Under the pieces are notes generated by a model. It was not told the origin of the DNA. It saw nothing but the letters and a program-made list of their open reading frames with translations, and made no database searches. The position numbers and the translations under genes are program-made. A stretch of DNA of 64,000 bases. Origin: Polychytrium aggregatum (Eukaryota > Chytridiomycota > Chytridiomycetes > Polychytriales). Shown here piece by piece: positions 34,513 through 44,838 of the stretch; position 1 is the first letter of the stretch, and every line of letters begins with the position of its first letter. The DNA lies in contig NW_026516325.1 in the NCBI RefSeq assembly GCF_025602895.1, forward strand, positions 62,001 through 126,000, written 5' to 3'.

Positions 34513-37500
34513 ATGGGCTCCTACGACTATGACTCCACCGGCGCCACCTTCAACTACTTTCTGCTCTCGTTCCTGGCCCTCATCCTGATCCCCTGGACGG
34601 CCTCGTTCTTGTTTGGTCCGCGCACCCCCGCCAACCATCTGGGCTCCTGCTCGTGCATCCCGTGCCAGAAGAAGCGGGCTCTCGTTCGCAAGCAAGAGAA
34701 GAAATCGCACCCGGTCCTGTCGGCCAACACCATCCTCTTTGTCCTGGCCTGGCTCCTCTTTGGCTATGTCGCCTACACCCTCTTCACCACCCAGTACGCC
34801 GACCAGAAGCGATGGGATCCCTATGAGATCCTCGGCGTCTCCACCGATTCCACCAGCTCGGCAATCAAGAAGGCCTACCGCGACCTCGGCCGTGTCTATC
34901 ACCCCGACAAGGCCCCCATCGGCAAGGAGGACGAGTATGAGAAGCTCTGGATTGACATGACCAAGGCCCACAAAGTGTACGTTTGATCAGGCACTGTCTC
35001 GGCCTGCACTCGGTCGAGGTGGCATTCGCACGATTGGCGCAAATCACGAGTCTGCGATCGATGCATATTCAATCAGGCAGCTTGGCATGGGGGGAGGGGA
35101 AAGGCGACATCGCGAGCTGCAAAGCGAGGACGATGCGGTGCACCCGATCCCTGGGCTGCATCCTCTCATCGACTGAGCACAGCCGACTGGCGGCTGGCGA
35201 TGCGACGAGCCAAGCATGGATGGATGACACTGCCTTGATGTCATTCGCTTGCTTGCAGCATGCACACACATGCCGAGCCAAAAACTCACATGGATCCGAC
35301 ACTGATACTTTGTTGCTTGGACCCGATGCAGACTCACCGATAAGGAGGCCAGAGAAATTTTCGACGAATGGGGCCATCCCGACGGCAAGCAGGGTATGTG
35401 ACTGTGTGGTGCTCTATCGCCGGCTCACAAAGCATATCATTCTCGGCGAGCCTTCTTGCTAACAGACTCTTATCTGCCTGCGCCGCGCTCCTCAGCGTTC
35501 TCTGCTGGTATCGCCCTGCCTCAGTGGCTCGTCAAGGAGGGCAACACCTCCTGGGTAAGTGTATCTCGGGTCAGCTCTATGGTGGCATGCGTCCCCGGAT
35601 GCATGTTTCTGATCCGTTGTGTCTGTCACAGGTCCTCGGTGCCTATGCCCTCGTCTTCATGGGTGCTCTCCCGTACTTTGTGGTATGTATTGGGCATCAG
35701 CGGCTGCTCGCTGCGACCATGTCTTGTAGCCTGCTGGGACGAAGGACTCGTTTGGCACTTGTTGCCCAGTTGGATGCTTGCGGGATGGCGTCTCGGGGGT
35801 GCGAAGTGGGATCCGGCTCGCCTTTGCAGCTCAGCCATCGTTCTCACTCGTGGGTTGGTTTGTTATCAGTACCAATGGTGGAACGGCGCCAAGCACATGA
35901 CCAAGGACAAGATTCTCAACGATACCATGGCCCGATACTTCCGCGAGCTCAAGGAGGTCCTTCCGGCCAAGTGTATGTGCCCAGAGAGGCGTGCGGGCGG
36001 TCTGCAAGTGCTGGGTGCCCTCGTGGGTGGATCGAGGAAGCTGCGGCTATTGGTTTTGATTGAATATTGTGTTTGTTCTTGCGCTCGGTTACTCACTGCA
36101 ACATGTTCGTTGCTCCGCGCAGCCGTTATCGAGCTGCTCTGCATTGCCGAAGAGTTCAGCAGTCTGTCCCTGGATGCCACACCGGCGTACACCCAGGTAA
36201 ATATCTATCCGCCACAGCGCACTCGCCATGTGCTGGTTGCTTGTACCGCTGCTGGACCTCCTTACTGACCCTTCCTCGCTTGTTCTCGTTGTCTCCTTGC
36301 AGCTTGAGGAGAAGGTTCGCCAGACCATGGCTGCCCACGGCGATCCCTTCGCAAGAGTCAAGCGCGTAAGTCGGCACTGCTGCGAATATGACGATGACCA
36401 TGTGCAACACCGTCGCTTGCTGTTGCCATTGAGTCTTTGCCGTGGCTCACACTGCGTGGGGGTTCTTCCGTCGCCCAGTACAACAACATTGCCCCCTGGT
36501 GCCAACGTGCCAGCGTCCTCCTGATCGCCTATCTCTACCACATCGAGATCACCGATGCCGCCCTGCTCAAACGTAAGTCGTGATGTCAAACTCGCCGCTG
36601 GCCTGGGTCGCCTGCCACTTGAGCGATCGGCAAGCACAATGCTGACCGCGCTCCTCTTGCATCCAGAGCAAACCGAGGTTGTCGAGCAGGTCCCGCATCT
36701 CTTGACGGGGCTGCTTCAGCTCTCTGTTGCCCGCAACTGGCTTGCTTCCTCTCTGGCCATCATCGAGCTCGGCCAGGGCGTCATCCAGGCGCAGATGCCT
36801 GCCGAGCCCAACGCCGCCCTGCTGCAGCTGCCGCACCTGGACTCTGAGCAGCTCAAGCACTTCACCACCAAGAAGCGCGACATTCGTTTCATCCGCCAGC
36901 TGCTCTGTCTCGAGGAGTCCGAGCGCCGGTATGTGCCGCCGATTGTGCCGCCGATTGTGCTGCCGATTATGCACCTGTTTCTCCGATGCTACTGTCCATC
37001 GAGTGAGCACGCTCTCTCCTCATACTAACAAGCCTCTGTCGGTTCACATTGCCATCTCAGTGATCTCCTCCGTTCCCTCTCCGATGACCAATACAAGGAG
37101 CTCATGACCGTCTCCCTCCAGTATCCCCAGCTGCAGATCACCAAGGCCGGATTCAAGGTCGTTGGCGAGGACCGTGTTACCCCTGGATCGCTTGTGACCC
37201 TGTTTGTCGAGCTCAACCTACTTGACCTCGAAGGACTGCAGCTCGAGAAGAAGACTGGCCCGATCATCAGCACCGACGTCAGCGAAGAGGACGAGGCCGA
37301 GGTCAAGAAGGAGTGGTGGGCCAGCCAGACGTCCCAGGTCGAGAGTGTACACGCCCCTTATTTCCCCGCGGTAAGTCTTCTGCCTCACTCGCATGCGAGG
37401 CAATGGCATATCGTTGTCGGGTGCAGCACGCTTGCTCGGCCGTGGATGTATTGCACCGGATCGCCATAAAAAGCATAGATGCATCAATCCCTCTCTGACC

Positions 37501-38189
37501 ATGATGTTTGTGGGTGTCGATTGGCTTGCCTGCTTCTCAATACCACAGGACAAGAAGCCCGTCTGGTGGGTTATCATGGGAGATGCCAAGCACAACCGCC
37601 TTATCTGCATGGCCAAGGTTACCGACCTGTCCCTCACCAACCCCGGCAAGGTAATACCGACCGAGTGGCCTTCCTTGCGAGCATGGGGTCCCGAGCGATT
37701 GTGATCGAAAAGCTGCGGCAGCGACTGTCTCGGCATTCGCGCCATACGCCTTTTGTCGTAATATCTACTCTGCGATTGCGCAGCCGCGTTTCGCCCTGTT
37801 GATCGAGGTTAACCTCAAACTCCTCCCTCTCTGTTCTCTCACAGGCTCGCCTGCAGTTCCAGGCTCCTCCTCGGGCCGGCTCTATGACATTCACCATCCA
37901 AGTCAAGTCGGACTCGTACATTGGATGCGATGGCACCATCGAGATCACCCTGCATGTCTCCGAGGACGCCGAGGAGGAAGAGATCGAGGACGACATCTCG
38001 GAGCCCGACGAGGACTCGATCGCCGGTCAGATGCAGCAGCTCAAGAAGGGCCCGAGCGCCGGCTCCAACAACGCCCCCAAAGAGCCCAAGGGCGAGTTTG
38101 ACGACTCCTCGGACGAGGAGGATGACGAGCCGCCCGCGACCATCAACCACGGCCACGGACACCAGCACGGTCCTGGCTGCTCACACTAG
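34513..38189 (+). CDS. SEC63: SEC63, J-domain subunit of the ER protein translocon
   Basis: Sec63 is an ER membrane J-protein that recruits BiP/Kar2 to the Sec61 channel during post-translational import. Twelve exons (34513-34976, 35332-35393, 35466-35554, 35632-35682, 35870-35972, 36123-36196, 36303-36365, 36479-36572, 36667-36928, 37061-37370, 37549-37650, 37845-38189) join to 672 aa. Two membrane helices (FLLSFLALILIPW and ILFVLAWLLFGYVAYTLF) precede a lumenal J domain with the HPDK signature in RVYHPDKAP. A third helix is LGAYALVFMGALPYFV. The cytosolic Sec63/Brl part follows with FEEWG-like DEWGHPDGKQ. The end is acidic, then His-rich (HGHGHQHGPGCSH). The start ATG lies in CCACCATGG. Confidence 0.94.
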
Positions 38190-38783
38190 ACCAAGGGGCT
38201 CCTAGCGAGCTTTTGGATCTGGCGCGAAGCGTCGGGCAGGCTGATGGCAAAGATCGCAAAAGTGCCCAGAGCACTCGTTGCTCCCTCCCGTGTCCCATCT
38301 CCTCCCCTTCCTTACTTTCTCATCTCTCCCTCTCTCCCTCCCTCCGTTTGTACTCTTCCTCATCTCCCACTCACACCCGCTGTAATGATGACCACTCTGG
38401 TGACCGGCAGACTAGAGCAGACACCCTCTGGGAAATGTAATTGACCCCCCCAATCGCAACAGTCTACCGAGTCCCGCACTGCCATTCGAAGCGGAAGAGT
38501 GATGGCAAGATGGACGGCGATGGCGGAGAGATGGACGGCGATGGCGAGAGATGGACGGCGATACATCCGACAAACATACTTCCACAAAGGAGATAACTGA
38601 GCGGATCCAATCAGATCTGCTTCTACGGAAACGATTTGTATTGTTCGCACGGTATCGATTCGGAGAAACAGAATGGGGACGAGGTAGGAAGGGGCAGGAC
38701 ATCCGAGCGCATGGAGCAACTGGAAGGGAGGAGGGTTGGCTTCGCGAGGGTATTCGTGTTGGGGGCTTGTTTTCCTTGGAAGT
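38190..38783. other. Convergent intergenic region, SEC63 and UspA gene
   Basis: About 590 bases of 3' flanks, with a C/T-rich run at 38280-38370 and a short GATGGACGGCGATGGC duplication at 38509-38562. No gene was seen. Confidence 0.5.
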
Positions 38784-39426
38784 TTAGATCTCGAGATGGG
38801 TTGGGCGGACGACAACGACCGGGATGCGGGAGTGGTCCAAGACCCACTGGCCAAAGCCAGAGTTCTTGTTAAGGCCGTGGCCGATGACCAGGGTGTGTCC
38901 CTTGAGGTTGACGGCCTGCGCGCAGTGTGCGGGTGAAGTGAGAGTGATGGGAGTGAAGGGAGTGAAGGGAGTAGAAGTCAGTTGGGGTCGGGTTGGACAT
39001 CAGGAAAGTGCCGACGATATGTCAGGACTTGGTCTCAAACCACCCCGCTGCCCAATGCCGAGTCCCTCCCGCACCAGCGTAGCAAACGCACAGTCACACC
39101 ATACTTACGACGTTGCAGAGGGCCTCCTTGGGATCTCTGTCGGCATGGATGACGCGGAAGTAAGCCTCGACGTGCTTCTCGGTGTGGGTCTTCTCCATCT
39201 CGAGGACGATGTTGCGGGCACGCTCGGTGGCCAGGGCCTCGTCCTGGATCATCTCGGGGGTGTACTTGGAGGGCGAGACCGGGTCGATGTCGGCCTCGGC
39301 CGTCCAGCCCGGCAGCACCGTCACGACAGTGACCAAATCGCTGTCGTTGAAGAGGTTCTTGTAGGCCCACGAGAGGGCGTACGACGAATCGTCCGTGAGG
39401 TCGAGGCCAACGATGTAGTGGGTCAT
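38784..39426 (-). CDS. Universal stress protein A (UspA) family protein
   Basis: Two exons (39426-39109 and 38915-38784) join in phase 0 to 149 aa, the normal length of a single-domain Usp. It begins MTHYIVGLDLTDDSSYALSW, typical of the first strand and helix of the fold. The second exon carries AVNLKGHTLVIGHG and ends SRIPVVVVRPTHLEI, the last strand. The usual ATP-binding G-x2-G-x9-G-S/T string is only partly kept (GHGLNKNSGFG), so nucleotide binding is doubtful. Such proteins are associated with stress responses; the specific role is unknown. Confidence 0.88.
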
Positions 39427-40374
39427 GGCAACAATCGGGCTGGCAACACGGGATCAAATAGACCGGGAATGCAGGTGCACACACAAGAGGTTGTTAATAC
39501 GAGGAGCAACGGCAAGAAAAAGGCAAAAGCGAGGTGTGGGAAATCGAGGGAGTGACACTCCAGGCGACAGAACGACAGCCGACCTTTGGAAGGGCGCGGA
39601 ACGGTGCAAGACAAACCCGAGGTGACTGAGGCGAGCAGAAGAGGCGGCGGCCAGGGAGCGAACGCAGAGGCAGGTCTGGCCATAAAATTGCAGACAGTCT
39701 CCGAGAGGATTGTTATTGGGTTTGAGGGTTGGGGGAGAACGCAGTGATTGGAAGTGTGGATCGTCGATAGGAAGGGGCGCCAAAGAACAAGAGAAAAGCA
39801 GCAAAACAATCGCTCGTGCTCGGGCGGTGTGATTGGAGAGCGGGAGCGGATTGGATGCAGAGGCCGGGGGAGTGGGGGATGCGCAACAGACAGAGGAGTT
39901 GGAGATCATGCAACAGACGGAGGGAGCTGGGTCCAATGGATATCACTTGCTGTTCGGGACTTGCCATCATGATCAAATCAAGCCGAGTTGTACACCACCA
40001 CCCCGCTCAGGAATCCAACGACTGGCTGGGCTGCTGCCACTGGATGACAGCCATGGGTGCTGCCACTGTGTTGCGCGGTGTGTTGCATTTGGGCCAGGAA
40101 CACTGCATCTATTGAGATGGGATCGATCGACGCAGGGTACAGGGCTCGCTCAGTGAACGTGGTGGGGTCTAAAGAAACATGGTTTGTGGAAGGGCGTGGA
40201 TTTTGTTGTTGTGATTTGGTGGAAGAAAAAAGAAAGCGGAACAAGAACGACACACAGCTCACAGAAGTTGTTGACAAGACAGACAGGTAGGCAGTGGCGA
40301 TCAAGAAAAGATCAAGGCATGAAAGGAGAACAGGGAGTGGGTGGTGCAGCCAGAAGTCCGGGCAAGCTCGGGTC
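39427..40374. other. Intergenic region upstream of the UspA gene
   Basis: About 950 bases between the tandem membrane-protein gene A and the UspA gene. On the + strand it is purine-rich, so the UspA leader is pyrimidine-rich. No coding region was recognised. Confidence 0.45.
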
Positions 40375-41531
40375 TTAGACCATCGAGGTGCCGGTGACCT
40401 GGCTCTTGTACCAAGCGTGCACGTGGAGGGCGTAGAAGGCGGTGAGGGCAGCGCCGAGGAGGCCCTGGACAATGTAGAAGGCGTTCAGGGTGAGGATGGC
40501 AACAATGATTTGGACAACTGTGGACGGTGGAGGTCAAAGCCGTTGGTTAGTGTCAGTGATAGCGCGCGTGTCGGCGACGATGTTTGCATGGGCGAAGGAC
40601 CTGGATATGGCGATACGTACTGACGGAGATGAAGTACCAGATCGACAGGAGCTTGACAGCGGGGAGGTTGTTCTGGGTGGAGACAGATTACAGGGTGAGC
40701 ACAAGCAACGCACGGTCCGCGACTCGGCAGAGACGGACAGGCAGTCGCAACGAGCGCAAGACATTCGGTGCAAGCAAGGGGGTCAACGCAGCCTGCAGAC
40801 AAGGTTTGTAGAGATCTACGTACGGTGAACTATTGGGGAGATGAGACGAACAAGACAGAGGCAGGCGTTAGCGAGAGCTCACGGACGCATATCGTCTGTT
40901 CGCGCAGCAGACCCCCGGTGCCGAGGACACAGTTCTGCACGAGGACAGGCCATGTGTACTTACGAGGCCGTATTCGCCATAGCCGAGGGCAAGGACGGTG
41001 ATGATGCTCAGGATGGCAGAGATGATGCTAGCAACGCCGAGGCTGAGGATGCACAGGTGAGGGATTGGGTCAGTTGGCTGGTGCAGTTCGGCGAGAAGGC
41101 GTAGATGGACGGTGGTGCCTCGGTCCGGCAAATAAAGCCAGCAAGAAGCGGGCTGGGCTGAAGAAGACCGTGGCGACGGGAGCCGATAGATCTCGCCTTC
41201 TCCAAGACCAGGGAACACGCAGGCGACAACGTACTAGGCAACAAAGACGAAGATGAGCTGCCAGATGGCGGTGATGAGCAGCACGGTGTTGAGGATGATG
41301 ATACCGTGGCGGGAGGCTGGGGGTTGCATGGACAGGGAGAGGTTTGGTTGTTAGCTGGTTGTGCCTGGAGGGCAACGGGGAGATCTGGACAGCGGTGCTT
41401 TGCAGCCGCAGTCGCAGCGACGCTTGCGAACCAGGGACAATATGCGAGCGGACAGCAGACGACGGCCGGCCAGCCAGCCAGCCAGGACACCTACTGTAGT
41501 TGGGGAACTTGTGCTCGTAGTCGGCGATCAT
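40375..41531 (-). CDS. Four-helix membrane protein, tandem paralogue A, unrecognised family
   Basis: I do not recognise the family. Six minus-strand exons (41531-41495, 41316-41235, 41042-40964, 40829-40824, 40672-40621, 40517-40375) join to 132 aa. It starts MIADYEHKFPNY. Four hydrophobic helices follow: HGIIILNTVLLITAIWQLIF, ASIISAILSIITVLALGYG, the helix around SIWYFISVIVQIIVAIL, and IVQGLLGAALTAFYALHVHA. Exon 4 is 6 nt (TTCACC, Phe-Thr) and is flanked by a CAATAG acceptor and a GTACGT donor. Exon lengths 37/82/79/6/52/143 match paralogue B except for one codon. The small size, short N terminus before helix 1 and HVHAWYKS tail suggest an integral membrane protein of the endomembrane system, but no function is claimed. 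Nearest lookalikes are small tetraspan families; none fitted convincingly. Confidence 0.8.
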
Positions 41532-42904
41532 GGCGAATGTGGTTTGCTAAGGGCTAAGAGGTGGGCGAAATGGTTCGGAGAGTGCGGCGACGGCAAAAGA
41601 CGGCGAGAGATGGCGGGCAAGGGGGAGGGGAGGGAGAACAGCGGCATTTAAAGGGACGGCCGGGCACCAAAACGAGGCCAAGACAAGAACGGGTCTGTTT
41701 GGGAGCGAAGGCCGTGTGGCCGACAGAAAAGACAATCGCAACGGGCGCTGCTGCGGACTGTGGAACTGCAAATGCAAGCACAAACCCAACTTGAACTTGA
41801 ATTGCAACTGCAGCTGCGACTGCAACTGCGACTTGAACTGCTACTAATATTGTTGTCGCTGGCCAGACAGGTGGCGCTGTGCTCGGAGGACACAATGTGC
41901 GTCGGCCTTGGACGCAGCCGCGCACGATCCGCCGCCCGCGCACCCCACCGACGGCCCGAACTGGCCCGGTGGCTGCGACGGGTCTGTTCGCGCAAGGGCA
42001 CGCGGCGTGCGTGTCGGCGGGCATGACCACCAACGGGCCTATCGGATATTGCGCGCTGCCGCGGGGACGGCGTGGCTGGCGGTTGTATGTACTCGCTGCG
42101 GCGTGCCGTGCTGGTCTGTTTGCTGGGCTGCGGTTGGTGCTGGGACCGCCAGCTGCCGTCTCGGCTGACAATGTCCAAGCGATGATATGCAATGGACGCT
42201 CTGCAATCGATAATGGGCGATGGACGCTCTGCAATCGATAATGGGCGATTGATGATCTGCAAGCGATGGTGTCCAAGCGATCTTGCTCCTGTGGGTGATT
42301 CTGTGCAGCAACAGCGGCAGGCTTGGCACTGGTTCGGGCATGAAAAGACGAAAAGAAAAAAAGGTGCACCAACTTGCCTTGTCTCGGAAAGCCACCCAGA
42401 CCCAACAAGCGAGCAGCGGAGGCGTTTCTGCCAGATTCCGTCTGGCCCTGGGCTGCTTGCTCCTGCCTTGGGTCCAGATGCTCCATACAGCGCACATGAA
42501 GCCCGGCTGTCGCTTGGCTGCGTCGGCATCGCGATTCCATGTCGTCTGGACATGTGGGGCTTCAGGGCTCAGGACGGGGGGGCGACAAGCACTTGGCAGC
42601 TGCAGAGCAGAACACAGCACCTCCTTCGCGATAGTCATGGCAGTGAGAAGGGATTTCTTTTGCGACCCAATTGCGGCGACAAACTCAGACAAAAAGCAGG
42701 GCATGCATCGCTGCCTGGTGGAATGGGTGGTGGCATAGAATGCATGGGAAGCAAGATGGGTTCACAAATGGAATGGGAACATGCAGAGACGTGGATGTGG
42801 AAGGTGCAGCACGGCCATCGATGGATTGGGGGCACCCCTTGGCATAGCCGCACCAGGGAGAATACGATGGCTTTCGAGCCAGTCGCTTGGACCAGGCCGG
42901 CCGC
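41532..42904. other. Intergenic region between tandem paralogues A and B
   Basis: About 1.4 kb with the promoter of paralogue A and the 3' flank of B. It contains a degenerate AACTGCAGCTGCGACTGCAA-type repeat (41763-41842) and an exact 29-30 nt direct duplication near 42190-42248. No gene was recognised. Confidence 0.5.
42190..42248. repeat. Direct duplication of about 30 nt
   Basis: Two adjacent copies of a unit containing ATGGACGCTCTGCAATCGAT followed by AATGGGCG lie between the paralogues. Confidence 0.85.
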
Positions 42905-44033
42905 TTAGACCAGAGCAACGCCGTTGGCGAGGCTCTTGTAGTAGGCGTGCAAGTGCAGCGAGTAGAACACGTTGAGGAGGACCGAAAGCAGGCCGTCGAT
43001 GATGTAGCCGGCGTTGAGCGAAATGATGGCCACGATGAAGAGCAGGACTGTCGTGCCGACAGATACAATGCTGTCAGCATTCTCGACCACCAGACCAGCA
43101 GCGATGCAGGTGGCATATCGACCTTACACCCCGGCCAGCGATGCTTACCGGTGACCACAAAGTACCAAATCGAGAGGGACTTGATGGCGCGGAGGTTGTT
43201 CTGCAGTCACGGAAAGAGTCATTGCAAGCGTCAGGGCAAGAATATCCCCGGCGTCAACAGAATGCAACAAACGGCTGCACAAACATCGGCGGATGGGACA
43301 CTGGCGACTTACGGTCATCTGGAATAAGCACCAAAGTCGCAAACGATCGAATTAGATAGTGGACACCACAACACCACACCAGCGGCAACAGGATACGCGA
43401 ACGTCATCTATCGGCATCAACGGCAATCGACGCGCCGCCCAATCCATGGGTGAGCGATGCACATACCAGACCAAACTGGCCGTATCCGTAGAGGAGGACC
43501 GAGATGATCGCCAGGATGACACCGACGATGAAGTAGGCGCCAACGGGGCTGTGTGGGCCGTCGAAGCGCCGTGGAAAGAAGGCGAGGCAGAAACAGATGA
43601 ATATAACGGGCCAAGATCGATGGTCATCGCAGAACCAACGCATACTGCAAGGGCATCATCCAGCGCGCATATTCCAGAGGCACGAGAGCGATATCCACGA
43701 AAGCCGGCAAACCCACATGTAAATGAAGAAGCTGATCAGTTTCCAGATGGCCAGAGCCAGGAGGACCGAGTTGAGGATGATGACGCCGTGGCGGGCAGCT
43801 ATTGCGGATAGCGGTACGCAGCGAGGGTTGGTTAGGCTCTCGACGTTGTGGTGGTGGGTGGTGGGTGGTGGGCAGAAGGAATCCTTGACCCCGGGCTTGT
43901 AATTGTCCAGGCGAGATCAGGACAACCGAGACGCAGGCCTGTGTCGCCCCTCGACCACGACACTAATAAACGGCGCCGCGCAGAGCGAATCCATACTGTA
44001 GTTGGGGAACTTGTGCTCGTAGTCAGCGATCAT
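42905..44033 (-). CDS. Four-helix membrane protein, tandem paralogue B, unrecognised family
   Basis: Six minus-strand exons (44033-43997, 43798-43717, 43548-43467, 43318-43313, 43200-43149, 43047-42905) join to 133 aa. It starts MIADYEHKFPNY exactly as paralogue A does. The helices are HGVIILNSVLLALAIWKLIS, AYFIVGVILAIISVLLYGYG, LSIWYFVVTVLLFIVAIISL and IIDGLLSVLLNVFYSLHLHA, and the protein ends ANGVALV. The 6-nt exon reads ATGACC (Met-Thr) at the same position as TTCACC in A. All intron phases are the same in the two genes, but the introns share no obvious sequence, so the duplication is not recent. Function unknown; arrangement head-to-tail with 1.37 kb between the genes. Confidence 0.8.
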
Positions 44034-44838
44034 GATGGATGAGTTTGATGGAAAAACCTGCTGGGCCGGGTCGGGAGACAGCATGGGCCAGGATGTTAGC
44101 CAGGATGTTAGCCAGGATGCTAGCCAGGGCCTTCATGATACCACAGAGGCTCGTCCATCGACCAAGCCACCGGGTATGTCAGACGGCCAACCAGGGGCTC
44201 AATCACCAGCCCACAGAGGTGGATAGCGAGCAATACGGCTGCCATAGTCCGGGATATCCACTGCCCTCTGGCCGGACGAGGAACGGGAGACAGCTCATCC
44301 ACACGCACCCCGTTGGACCCTATGCCTGGCCATGTGTGGACGAGGCATGTGGACATCCCGGGGCGACACTGCGAACGAGGTCTTACCGTTAGAGGAAGCT
44401 GAGGAGACCTGAGGAGACCTGGATGAGGCAAGCAGAAAGAGCAGGATGCGGGATGCGGGATGAGGAGGGCGGGCGAAAGGCTGGCGACCGAAAAATAAGG
44501 AATGGCCGCTGCGGTGGTGGGCCAGCGCGAGCAAGGGCGCACAGGGCGGGGGCCGGCGGCCAACCCGAATGGTCCGCGGTGGCGGGCTGGGATGATTCGC
44601 AGTGACATGCATGCCTCTGGTCGGAAGCATGGAGGCCGAAATATCAGATGCGCACCGCTGCTCGTTCGAGCGAAAGCAGCACCGTCGACACGACAGATTC
44701 AACAGATGCGCATCGCACCCCGTCGCACCCCGTCGCACTGCATCGCCCGTCGTCTCCATGGTCCGTGTCCATTCCGCCAACACATGGTAGTGTTCTATTT
44801 GCCATTGCCATGGGCACTTTCGTGTCTGGCGAGAGACT
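44034..44838. other. Intergenic region upstream of paralogue B
   Basis: About 800 bases between paralogue B and the 3' end of the golgin gene, both on the minus strand. A short repeat of CAGGATGTTAGC (three copies, 44090-44126) lies near the B start. No gene was recognised. Confidence 0.5.
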
